Assembly: GCA_017508965.1 (NCBI GenBank)
Contig: JAFWQT010000089.1
Span: 1 to 32,651 of the forward strand
Direction of reading: 5' to 3'
Source: Prevotella sp.
GTDB lineage: Bacteria; Bacteroidota; Bacteroidia; Bacteroidales; Bacteroidaceae
DNA: 32,651 nucleotides
The translations under genes and the position numbers were made by a program. This document shows positions 14,643 to 22,312 of the stretch, piece by piece. The notes under the pieces are model-generated. The model was not told the origin of the DNA. It searched no databases and saw nothing but the letters and a program-made list of their open reading frames with translations. Every line of letters starts with the position of its first letter. The first letter of the stretch is position 1.

Positions 14643-15506
14643 ATGAAATTAAACCTTACAAAGCCCCTCGTTGTCTTCGATTTAGAGACAACGGGGCTTG
14701 ATCTTGTTAAGGACAGGATCATCCAGATATCTTACATAAAGGTAAATCCCGACGGTTCGGAAGAGCGCGTCAACAAGTTTATCAACCCCGAGAAGCCTAT
14801 CCCCGCAGAGGTCGAGCAGCTCACAGGCATCAGCAACGACGATGTGAAAGACGCCCCGACCTTCAAGCAGATTGCCGCCGAGCTGTCGGCAAAGTTCACG
14901 GGATGCGATTTCGCTGGTTTCAACAGCAATCATTTTGATGTGCCCCTGCTGGCTGAAGAATTCCTTCGTGCGGGTGTTGACTTTGATTTCTCGAAGTGCC
15001 GCCTCATTGATGCGCAGACCATCTTCCACAAAATGGAGCGCAGGAACCTGGCTGCAGCCTATAAGTTCTATTGTGGCCGCAAGATGGAGGATGACTTTGA
15101 AGCCCATCGTGCCGACCAGGACACCGAGGCCACCTATCGCGTGCTGCAGGCTGAGCTCGACCACTATGCCCCCGGTTCACCAGCCGCTCTCGACGATGAT
15201 ACGCATGTGCTGCACAACGATATGGAAGAGCTGGCAGAGTTCTCGAAGGTTAATCAGAACGTCGACTTTGCCGGACGAATCGTTTGGAAGGATATGGTGG
15301 ATGCCAAAGGCAACGCCATACTCGACCAGAACGGCAACCCGACCAGGCAGGAATATTTCAATTTCGGAAAATACAAGGGATGGGCTGTGGTTGATGTACT
15401 TCAGCGCGACCCGGGCTATTATAGCTGGATGCTGACAAGCGACTTCACTTACAACACCAAGCAGGTGCTCACCCGCATCCGTCTCCGTCATTTTAACAAC
15501 AAATAA
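14643..15506 (+). CDS. DEDDh 3'-5' exonuclease with ExoX-like C-terminal domain
   Basis: Residues 1 to about 170 form a DnaQ-type exonuclease. The DEDDh residues are visible: D13 and E15 in FDLETTGLD, D98 in NSNHFDVPLL, and H154 with D159 in HRADQDTEAT. Residues about 230-287 (FNFGKYKGWAVVDVLQRDPG, then YYSWMLTSDF) match the small C-terminal domain found in exodeoxyribonuclease X-like proteins. The 287-residue chain is therefore a stand-alone ExoX-like nuclease rather than the short polymerase epsilon subunit. Position directly after dnaN, with 15 bp between, suggests proofreading or repair nuclease work coupled to the clamp. Confidence 0.87.
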   Translation: MKLNLTKPLVVFDLETTGLDLVKDRIIQISYIKVNPDGSEERVNKFINPEKPIPAEVEQLTGISNDDVKDAPTFKQIAAELSAKFTGCDFAGFNSNHFDVPLLAEEFLRAGVDFDFSKCRLIDAQTIFHKMERRNLAAAYKFYCGRKMEDDFEAHRADQDTEATYRVLQAELDHYAPGSPAALDDDTHVLHNDMEELAEFSKVNQNVDFAGRIVWKDMVDAKGNAILDQNGNPTRQEYFNFGKYKGWAVVDVLQRDPGYYSWMLTSDFTYNTKQVLTRIRLRHFNNK

Positions 15507-15512
15507 AAGAAG

Positions 15513-16712
15513 ATGCTCAAAGGCAAGAAGGTAGTTCTCGGCATAACGGGCAGCATTGCTGCCTACAAATCGTGCCTGATTATCCGTGCGCTCGTGAAAC
15601 AAGGTGCCGAGGTGCAGGTAGTTATCACGCCCGCAGGCAAAGAGTTCATCACCCCCATCACGCTCTCAGCCCTGACTCACAAACCGGTGGTAAGCGAGTT
15701 TTTCTCGCAACGCGACGGCACATGGAACAGTCATGTCGACCTTGGACTGTGGGCTGATGCCATGCTCATTGCACCTGCAACGGCCTCTACCATTGGCAAG
15801 ATGGCCAACGGAATAGCCGACAACATGCTCATTACGACCTATCTTTCCATGAAGGCTCCCGTATTCGTTGCGCCTGCAATGGACCTTGACATGTATGCCC
15901 ATCCCAGCACCCAGAAGAACCTGGAAACCCTGAAACAGTACGGCAACCATATCATTGAGCCCCAAAGCGGATTCCTGGCCAGTGGTCTGGAAGGAAAAGG
16001 TCGAATGGAAGAGCCGGAGAACATCGTGAAGGCACTCGACAGTTTCTTCGAGGCTGCTGCCCAGCAATCACCCTTGTCAAAGAAAAAGATTCTCATAACA
16101 GCCGGTCCCACCTACGAGAAAATTGACCCCGTGCGCTTCATCGGCAACTATTCGAGCGGCAAGATGGGATTTGCATTGGCGGCCGAATGTGCCCGCCGCG
16201 GTGCCGAAGTTACACTTGTTGCCGGTCCTGTCGGTCTTCCCACACCCGATGGCGTAAAGCGAATCGATGTGGAGAGTTGTCAGGAAATGTTTGAGGCATC
16301 GGTCAATGCCTTTCCGCAGATGGATGCTGCCATCCTGTGTGCCGCCGTTGCTGATTTCCGTCCGGAACAGACTGCCACTCAGAAAATCAAGCGCGAGAAG
16401 GACGACCTGGTCATACGCCTGCAGCCCACTCACGACATTGCTGCCCATCTGGGGCAGATGAAGACCGGAAGCCAGCGACTGGTAGGCTTTGCCCTGGAAA
16501 CCAACGACGAGGAAGTGAATGCCCAGAAGAAGCTGAAGAAAAAGAACTTCGACTTCATTGTGCTTAACTCCACCAGGAACAAAGGCACCACGTTCCGCTC
16601 TGACGATAATCAAATAAGCATCATTTCAGAGAGCGGGCAGAAAGACTACGAGAAGAAGCCTAAGACAGAAGTTGCGCGCGACATTATCGATGAACTCTCT
16701 GCCATTTTTTAA
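15513..16712 (+). CDS. coaBC: Bifunctional phosphopantothenoylcysteine decarboxylase / phosphopantothenate-cysteine ligase
   Basis: The 399-residue protein is a CoaBC fusion of standard size, catalysing two consecutive steps of coenzyme A synthesis. The CoaC half has the flavin-binding GITGSIAAYKS, the catalytic His in NSHVDLG (H74) and PAMDLDMY (121-128). The CoaB half starts around residue 190 with ILITAGPTYEKIDPVRFIGN and SSGKMG, and carries AAVADFRPE and VGFALET. Two differences from the Escherichia coli enzyme are visible: Asp in place of Asn in PAMN, and Ser in place of Cys in the FLASGLEGKGRM lid. I believe both are usual in Bacteroidetes. It is six bases after the exonuclease gene. 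Confidence 0.95.
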   Translation: MLKGKKVVLGITGSIAAYKSCLIIRALVKQGAEVQVVITPAGKEFITPITLSALTHKPVVSEFFSQRDGTWNSHVDLGLWADAMLIAPATASTIGKMANGIADNMLITTYLSMKAPVFVAPAMDLDMYAHPSTQKNLETLKQYGNHIIEPQSGFLASGLEGKGRMEEPENIVKALDSFFEAAAQQSPLSKKKILITAGPTYEKIDPVRFIGNYSSGKMGFALAAECARRGAEVTLVAGPVGLPTPDGVKRIDVESCQEMFEASVNAFPQMDAAILCAAVADFRPEQTATQKIKREKDDLVIRLQPTHDIAAHLGQMKTGSQRLVGFALETNDEEVNAQKKLKKKNFDFIVLNSTRNKGTTFRSDDNQISIISESGQKDYEKKPKTEVARDIIDELSAIF

Positions 16713-16725
16713 ATCCTGCTGACGT

Positions 16726-17631
16726 ATGCTGAAACAAGCCGCACTATTCATCGCCATTCTGCTCTGCTGCTGGCAAACCGCCCGTTCACAGGAACTGGAG
16801 GCAAAGGTCACCATCAATCACGCACAGATTCAAGGTACCGACGTCTCGGTCTTCGACAACCTTCAGGAGACTGTCGAACAGTTCATCAACGACCGCCAGT
16901 GGACAGCCCTGCAATTTCAGAAGAACGAGCGGATAGTCTGTAATTTCAACATCACGGTCACCAAGTACGACCAGTCGAACAATTTGTTCACGTGTACGGC
17001 ACTTATTCAGGCCAACCGTCCTGTATATAATTCCAGCTACACCACCACATTGTATAATAACAGGGATGCCAACTTTGACTTTCAGTTTGCACAGTTCGAC
17101 CAGCTCAACTTCAACGAAGAACAGCTCGACAATCAGCTGACAGCCCTTCTCGCCTATTATGCCTATCTGATAATCGGCCTCGACCTTGACTCGTTCTCGC
17201 CCATGGGTGGTGAGGAAATACTGCAGCAATGCCTTAATCTGGTGAACAATGCCCAGAACCTGGACTTTAACGGATGGAAGGCATTCGATAACGACCGCAA
17301 CCGCTTTGCCATTATCAACGACTACATGGAAGGCGCCATGAAGCCCTTCAGGCAACTGCAATACGACTATTACCGCAACGGACTTGACGAGATGGCCAAC
17401 AACGCCGAGCGTGGACGCACCAATATCACCACGGCTCTGGAGAATCTGAAGAAGGCTCACGAAGACCGTCCGCTCAGCATGCTGCCCCAGATTTGGACCG
17501 ATTACAAGAAAGAAGAGCTGGCAAACATCTATAAAGGCAAGGGCACCCAGAAAGAAAAAGAAACCGTCTACGACCTGCTCTTCGGTATTAATGCCTCTCA
17601 GAACAACACTTGGGAGCAAATCAAACAGTAG
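16726..17631 (+). CDS. DUF4835 family / PorD-like type IX secretion-associated protein
   Basis: The 301-residue protein has a signal peptide (MLKQAALFIAILLCCWQTARS, then QELEAKVTINHAQIQG) and belongs to DUF4835, a periplasmic or outer-membrane-associated Bacteroidetes family also annotated as PorD of the type IX secretion system. Visible family features are an N-terminal beta region (NITVTKYDQSNNLFTCTALI), YYAYLIIGLDLDSFSP, NGWKAFDNDRNRFAIINDYME, and a C-terminal helical region. It is conserved between coaBC and recN in relatives I know. Type IX function is inferred from the family name. No sorting-domain protein is encoded in this window. Confidence 0.8.
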   Translation: MLKQAALFIAILLCCWQTARSQELEAKVTINHAQIQGTDVSVFDNLQETVEQFINDRQWTALQFQKNERIVCNFNITVTKYDQSNNLFTCTALIQANRPVYNSSYTTTLYNNRDANFDFQFAQFDQLNFNEEQLDNQLTALLAYYAYLIIGLDLDSFSPMGGEEILQQCLNLVNNAQNLDFNGWKAFDNDRNRFAIINDYMEGAMKPFRQLQYDYYRNGLDEMANNAERGRTNITTALENLKKAHEDRPLSMLPQIWTDYKKEELANIYKGKGTQKEKETVYDLLFGINASQNNTWEQIKQ

Positions 17632-17679
17632 CATGCGTCCTAAAGTCCTGCTTTTTTAAATCCCTGAGTTTATAAGTTT

Positions 17680-19341
17680 ATGCTTAAGCAACTTTATATA
17701 AAGAACTACACGCTCATCGACGAGCTTGATATACAGTTGTTCCCCGGCTTTTCCGTCATCACAGGCGAAACCGGAGCCGGTAAGAGTATCATACTCGGAG
17801 CGCTGTCGATGCTGCTCGGGCAACGGGCCGACTCTAAATGCATCAAGGCCGGAACCGACCGCTGCACCATTGAAGCCTGCTTCGACCTGAGCCGCTATCA
17901 TCTGCAAGACTTCTTTGTCGAGAACGACATCGACTACGACGATGAATGCATTCTCCGCAGGGAACTGACTTCGTCGGGCAAAAGCCGGGCCTTTATCAAC
18001 GACACGCCCGTTTCGCTGGCACAGATGAAACAGCTGGGACAACAACTCGTAGATATCCATTCACAGCACCAGAACCTGCTGCTGCAGGAAGAAGACTTCC
18101 AGCTCAGCGTGGTCGATATCATCGCTCAGAATGATGCCCTTCGCTCTGACTACCAACAGGCTTACAGCCAATATGTGGAATTGGAGAAAGCCGCTGGGAA
18201 AATGGAGCGCGAAATAGAAGAATCCCGAAAGAACGAGGATTACCTGCGTTTCCTCTACAACGAACTGGAACAGGCTGGACTGGAAGCAGGCCAGCAGGAA
18301 CAGCTGGAACAGGAAAGCGAGACGCTTTCGCATATCGAGGACATCAAGAACGCGCTCTTCGTAACCGACGGAATACTCTCGGGCGATGGCGATACCAATG
18401 CCGTAGGCCTGCTCAACGAGTCGATGCGCTCCATCAATGGTATCAAGGATTTGTATCCCGACATTCAGGAAGTGGCCTCCCGACTGGAGAGCACGTATAT
18501 CGAACTGAGCGACATTGCCCGCGAAATCAGTTCGCTTTCAAGTCATCTCGACTTCGACCCCAAGCGCCTGGAGTTCATTAACAACCAGCTCGACACCCTC
18601 TATTCGCTCGAGCAGAAGCACCACGTCAGCACAGACGAGGAACTGATTGCCCTTCGCGATGATATCCACAAGAAAATCAATCAGATAGAGCACAGCGATG
18701 AAGAATTGGATAATCTCCGCCAACAGGCTGTCAAGGCTTTAGAGTCTGCTAAGAAGAAAGCCCAAGCACTCTCCGCTTCGCGCCAAAAAGCGGCCAAGAA
18801 GATTGAAAAGGAGATGTCTGAACGGCTTGTTCCGCTGGGCATTCCAAACGTCCGATTCGCCGTGAATATAGAATCGCTGGAGCAACTCTCCACGAAAGGA
18901 GCCGACAAAGTGTCGTTCCTCTTCAGCGCCAACAAGAGCACGCCCATGCAGGCAGTTGCTCAGATTGCATCCGGCGGAGAAATCGCCCGCGTGATGCTTT
19001 CGCTCAAGGCAATGATCAGCGGGGCCGTCAAGCTGCCTACGATTATCTTCGATGAAATCGACACAGGCGTCAGCGGACGGGTGGCCGAGATGATGGCCAA
19101 GATTATGCAGGAAATGGGACAGACCGACCGACAGGTGCTCAGCATCACCCATCTGCCTCAGATTGCAGCCCTTGGAACCCACCACTACAAAGTGTTCAAG
19201 GAAGAAACAAAAGAAGGCACCAAGAGCCGCATGATCCAGCTCGCTGAAGATGAGCGCGTCCAGGAGATTGCCCAGATGCTGAGCGGTTCCGACGTCACTT
19301 CGGCTGCCATCGACAATGCCAAGGAACTATTAAAGAAATAA
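17680..19341 (+). CDS. recN: DNA repair protein RecN
   Basis: The 553-residue protein is an SMC-like ATPase involved in double-strand-break repair. Walker A is GETGAGKS (29-36). Near the C-terminus lie the ABC signature ASGGEIARVMLSLK, Walker B in PTIIFDEIDTGVSG, and the Q-rich SITHLPQIAALG. A central region of about 200 residues is coiled-coil (for example LEKAAGKMEREIEESRKNE). IHSQHQNLLLQ is the usual motif between them. Length matches the family. The start codon follows a 48-bp gap containing GAGTTTATAAGTTTA, which resembles the repeat at 1447-1478. Confidence 0.95.
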   Translation: MLKQLYIKNYTLIDELDIQLFPGFSVITGETGAGKSIILGALSMLLGQRADSKCIKAGTDRCTIEACFDLSRYHLQDFFVENDIDYDDECILRRELTSSGKSRAFINDTPVSLAQMKQLGQQLVDIHSQHQNLLLQEEDFQLSVVDIIAQNDALRSDYQQAYSQYVELEKAAGKMEREIEESRKNEDYLRFLYNELEQAGLEAGQQEQLEQESETLSHIEDIKNALFVTDGILSGDGDTNAVGLLNESMRSINGIKDLYPDIQEVASRLESTYIELSDIAREISSLSSHLDFDPKRLEFINNQLDTLYSLEQKHHVSTDEELIALRDDIHKKINQIEHSDEELDNLRQQAVKALESAKKKAQALSASRQKAAKKIEKEMSERLVPLGIPNVRFAVNIESLEQLSTKGADKVSFLFSANKSTPMQAVAQIASGGEIARVMLSLKAMISGAVKLPTIIFDEIDTGVSGRVAEMMAKIMQEMGQTDRQVLSITHLPQIAALGTHHYKVFKEETKEGTKSRMIQLAEDERVQEIAQMLSGSDVTSAAIDNAKELLKK

Positions 19342-19369
19342 ACACATTAAAATACAAAACAAGCGACAC

Positions 19370-21031
19370 ATGAAGTTAAAGTTTATATTAATCCTTCAAC
19401 TGTTCATTTTCACCGCCTGCCCCACGCTGATGGCACAGCCTGCCGCCGTGAAGAACGTGGCCAAGAGCGTATTCTCACTTACCACCTTTAGTGCCGACGG
19501 TTCTTTGCTGGCCAACAGTCATGGTGTGTTCGTAGGAGCCGACGGCGAAGCGGTGAGCGACCTCAAGCCATTCATCGGCGCCGCCAAGGCCGTGGTAGTT
19601 GATGCACAGGGCAACAAGATGAACGTAACCCGCATCCTCGGACTCAACGAGCTATACGACGTCATCCGATTCCGTGTTGACGGCAAGACCACTCCCGCCA
19701 ACATTGCAAACGTGGCTTCTACCTACCAGCAGGATGCCTGGCTCGTCACTTACGCCATGAAATCGCCCCAAATAGTTGCCACGAAAGTAAAGAGTGTGGA
19801 GAAATTCATGGACAAATACAGCTACTACATCTTCGGCATGAATGCCCCGGACAATTCCACGGGCTGTCCTTTCGTCAATATGTACGGCCAAGTCATCGGA
19901 CTGCTGCAGATGTCGAACACCAGTTTCGATACGCATGCCGTGGATGTCAGCTTCATACGCACGCTCACCGCCAGCGGATTCTCAGTCAACGATGCCAACT
20001 TCAAGAAGATAGGCATTCCGGCAGCCATGCCAGCCGACGAGAGTCAGGCCCGCATCATGCTCATCATGTCGGGACAGTCGGGCGATTCCCTGAAGCACGT
20101 TGCAGCCGTCAACGACTTCATTCAGGCATTCCCGCTGCTCAACGACGGTTATAACGCGCGTGCCATCCTGGAGGCTAATGCCCAGCAATGGAACAATGCC
20201 GAGGAAACCATGAAGACCGCCATAAAGAAAGCCACGCTGAAAGATGAGGCACACTATAACTTTGCCAAGTTGCAGTACGACAACGCCATATATGGCCGCC
20301 ACTGGACACTCGACGGGGCCTACGAGGAGGTTTCCGAGGCCTACAAACTGAACCCCGCCCCACTCTACCGCCACCTGCAGGCACAGATACACTACGCCAA
20401 GAACGATTACCAGCAGGCGCTCGAAATCCTGCAGCAATTATCACAGGACAAGCAGTTCAGCACACCCGAACTGCTCTATGAGCAGGCACTCTGCAAGCAA
20501 AAGCTGAACAGTCCGACTGCTGACGTCATTGCCCTGCTCGACAGCGCCATCAATACCACCGACACGCTGCGCCTGAACGAGGCTGCACCCTATTTCCTAT
20601 CCCGTGCCCAGGCACTCGAAGAAGAAGGAAAATACCGCGATGCCGTGTTCGACTATACCCGCTACGAATACCTCATGCGGGGCCAGGTGAATTCGCAATT
20701 CTACTTCTTGCGCGAACAGGCCGAGATGAAAGGCAAGCTCTATCAGCAGGCCATTGCCGACATTGCCCGTGCCATCATCCTTTCGCCCCAGGAACCCACT
20801 TACTATGCTGAAATGGCAAACGTGCAGCTGAGGGTCAACAAACCCGAAGATGCCATCAAAACCGCCAAGCGCTGCATTGAGATTGCGCCTGAATATTCCG
20901 AAGGCTATCTGATTCTAGGACTGGCCCAGCTGCAGACAAAGCAGAAGCAAGAGGGACTTGCCAACCTGCAGAAAGCCAAGGAGCTGGGCAACGAACAGGC
21001 GCAATCGCTCATTGACAAATACGGCAAATAA
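19370..21031 (+). CDS. Secreted trypsin-fold pseudo-protease with TPR domain
   Basis: The 553-residue protein has a signal peptide ending near ALMAQP-type sequence (MKLKFILILQLFIFTACPTLMAQ). The first ~200 mature residues follow the trypsin/HtrA fold: VFVGADGEAVSDLKPFIG sits where the catalytic-His motif belongs, LYDVIRFRV fits the Asp motif, and DNSTGCPFVNMYGQVIGLL fits the Ser motif. The usual His aligns with Lys/Pro (K66-P67) and the Ser with Thr, so activity is doubtful. Residues about 235-553 are tetratricopeptide-like helical repeats. It is the last gene of the dnaN run. A scaffold or chaperone-like role is plausible but unproven. Confidence 0.78.
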   Translation: MKLKFILILQLFIFTACPTLMAQPAAVKNVAKSVFSLTTFSADGSLLANSHGVFVGADGEAVSDLKPFIGAAKAVVVDAQGNKMNVTRILGLNELYDVIRFRVDGKTTPANIANVASTYQQDAWLVTYAMKSPQIVATKVKSVEKFMDKYSYYIFGMNAPDNSTGCPFVNMYGQVIGLLQMSNTSFDTHAVDVSFIRTLTASGFSVNDANFKKIGIPAAMPADESQARIMLIMSGQSGDSLKHVAAVNDFIQAFPLLNDGYNARAILEANAQQWNNAEETMKTAIKKATLKDEAHYNFAKLQYDNAIYGRHWTLDGAYEEVSEAYKLNPAPLYRHLQAQIHYAKNDYQQALEILQQLSQDKQFSTPELLYEQALCKQKLNSPTADVIALLDSAINTTDTLRLNEAAPYFLSRAQALEEEGKYRDAVFDYTRYEYLMRGQVNSQFYFLREQAEMKGKLYQQAIADIARAIILSPQEPTYYAEMANVQLRVNKPEDAIKTAKRCIEIAPEYSEGYLILGLAQLQTKQKQEGLANLQKAKELGNEQAQSLIDKYGK

Positions 21032-21040
21032 AGAGTCACG

Positions 21041-21078
21041 AAAGAGCCGGTATTCAAGCAATTGATGCCGGTTCTTTT
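21041..21078 (+). terminator. Terminator after the TPR protein gene
   Basis: AAAGAGCCGG (21041-21050) pairs with CCGGTTCTTT (21068-21077) with one G-U pair, followed by TCATAT. The stem starts 10 bases after the stop codon and ends the long dnaN-to-TPR run. Confidence 0.75.
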
Positions 21079-21088
21079 CATATCAGGC

Positions 21089-21264
21089 AAGTGACCATTG
21101 GAAGCATTCCTTCCGATGATTAGAAGCAAGGCTTCCGCCCATCAGAAACGAGACTTCCGATGGTCAGCAATCAGACTTTAATTGAAGTTCATTTAGACTT
21201 TAATTGAGTTCCATCCAGACTTTAATTGGAAGTCAATCAGACTTTAATTGCAAAACGTTTAAAG
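21089..21264. repeat. 22-bp-period tandem array, about eight units
   Basis: Starting at 21111, seven consecutive 22-base blocks can be laid end to end with no gaps, at 21111, 21133, 21155, 21177, 21199, 21221 and 21243. The first three begin TTCCGATG or TTCCGCCC, the last four all begin TTTAATTG, and five of the seven end in AGAC or a close form. A preceding block at 21089 matches the first unit at about 12 of 22 positions. The interior bases vary. It fills most of the 336-bp gap between the TPR gene and ompH, which otherwise holds two terminators. Confidence 0.85.
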
Positions 21265-21285
21265 TCAGACCGCAATAGACACAAA

Positions 21286-21313
21286 GAAAGAGACCTTCAG
21301 CGGGCCTCTTTCT
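21286..21313. terminator. Hairpin between the 22-bp array and ompH
   Basis: GAAAGAGACC (21286-21295) pairs with GGCCTCTTTC (21303-21312) with one mismatch. It is preceded by purines and followed by TTCATT, and it may act for either converging transcript. A second GC-rich hairpin (about 21329-21350, CCGGG/CCCGG) lies between it and the ompH stop. Confidence 0.6.
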
Positions 21314-21367
21314 TCATTATCTAAACCTTTCGCCGGGCAGTTTCCCGGGCGGTTATGCACTATCGGA

Positions 21368-21994
21368 TTATTTCTTAGCGTCCTTCTTCTCGGCAGGTTT
21401 CTCTTCCTTTTCAGCCTTGGCATCCTTCTTGGGAGCCTTGTAAGCTTTGTTCAGACCGGCCACAACCTCGTTGGTGATGTCGTATGCCTGGTCGGCATAG
21501 AGGATGTTGTCGCCCTGCTTGCTGAAGATGACAGAATACTTCTTATCCTTGTTGTACTCGGTAAGATACTGCTGGATGTTCTTGCGCAGTTCCTTGTTGA
21601 ACTTCTCGGTCTCCTGCTGGAACTCAGAGCTGAGGCGCTGGTTCAGGGCCTGCAGGTCGTTGTTCTGCTTCTGAAGTCCGGCCTGCACAGCCTCAGCCTG
21701 CTGCTGGGTGTATTTGTTAGCCTGGATGTCCTGCTGGAACTTCACGGCAGCGTTCTGCAGCGCTTGCTGCTTCTGGGCCAGTGTCTTCTGGATGTTGTTA
21801 CCCTTCTTCTCGAGCTCGGCACTCTTCTCCTTGCAGTAAGTGTACTGGGTCATGATGGAATCTACTTCCACATAGGCGATTTTCAACTCTGCAGGAGCGT
21901 TCTGGCTTGCAGGTTTCTCGTCGACTTTCGGTGCCTGGTTGTTGCAAGAAACCAAGGCAATGGCAGCTAAGGCCATGACTAATGTTTTTTTCAT
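21368..21994 (-). CDS. OmpH/Skp-family periplasmic chaperone, lipoprotein form
   Basis: The 208-residue protein has a lipoprotein signal (MKKTLVMALAAIALVSC, Cys17) followed by an OmpH/Skp domain. A short beta segment (LKIAYVEVDSIMTQY) leads into a long helical hairpin with many Gln and Lys (about residues 60-150), then KYSVIFSKQGDNILYADQAYDIT, the second half of the body domain. Skp proteins hold unfolded outer-membrane proteins in the periplasm. The C-terminal 35 residues form a Lys/Glu/Ala tail not needed for the fold. The lipid anchor differs from soluble Skp but is common in Bacteroidetes. It follows the small membrane protein gene by 45 bp. Confidence 0.85.
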   Translation of the reverse strand: MKKTLVMALAAIALVSCNNQAPKVDEKPASQNAPAELKIAYVEVDSIMTQYTYCKEKSAELEKKGNNIQKTLAQKQQALQNAAVKFQQDIQANKYTQQQAEAVQAGLQKQNNDLQALNQRLSSEFQQETEKFNKELRKNIQQYLTEYNKDKKYSVIFSKQGDNILYADQAYDITNEVVAGLNKAYKAPKKDAKAEKEEKPAEKKDAKK

Positions 21995-22039
21995 TATTGC
22001 TTTATTTGATTTTATGTTATTTCCTATTTGATGATGCTT

Positions 22040-22234
22040 TCAATATGCCTTGCCGGATTCCCGTGCCTCACGGTCCTGGTCGAGCACACAATGAATGCCC
22101 TGTTGGCGCAGCGCCTCATTGTCGTGTATATGCTGCGAAGAGAAACTTCCGTTCTTCTTGAAAATCACTTTCACGGACAATAATGCTATGCAAATAGCAA
22201 TTATTAACACGGTTATGATGATAATCTTTATCAT
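22040..22234 (-). CDS. Small single-span membrane protein
   Basis: The 64-residue product has one hydrophobic helix (IIIITVLIIAICIALLSV, about residues 4-21) followed by a short basic stretch (KVIFKKNG) and a soluble tail of about 38 residues containing HIHDNEALRQQGIHCV. Its codon use and good promoter support a real gene. Similar small proteins with the pattern KKNGxFxxxHIxxNxxxRxxGIxC are found in other Bacteroidales, although I cannot name a function. It is probably co-transcribed with ompH. Confidence 0.75.
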   Translation of the reverse strand: MIKIIIITVLIIAICIALLSVKVIFKKNGSFSSQHIHDNEALRQQGIHCVLDQDREARESGKAY

Positions 22235-22240
22235 TTTTAT

Positions 22241-22248
22241 TATCTTTG
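22241..22248 (+). promoter_or_regulatory. Possible -7 box for pepD
   Basis: TATCTTTG (then CAATCC) matches TAnnTTTG 65 bases before the pepD start. No TTTG is found at -33, so this promoter is weaker than the opposing one at 22266-22296. Confidence 0.45.
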
Positions 22249-22265
22249 CAATCCGAAATCGTGTG

Positions 22266-22296
22266 CAAAGATAGTGATTATCAGTTGAAATCCAAA
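22266..22296 (-). promoter_or_regulatory. Primary-sigma promoter of the small membrane protein-ompH pair
   Basis: On the minus strand TTTG (22293-22296), exactly 19 bases, then TATCTTTG (22266-22273): a perfect consensus. The expected start is near 22262, about 28 bases before the ATG at 22234. Confidence 0.8.
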
Positions 22297-22312
22297 ATAA
22301 AATACATTAATA

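Noticed and set aside
21111-21264. The 22-bp array as a CRISPR-like array.
   Set aside because: Units abut with no constant repeat/spacer alternation, the variable part is only about 10 bases, and no cas genes are nearby.
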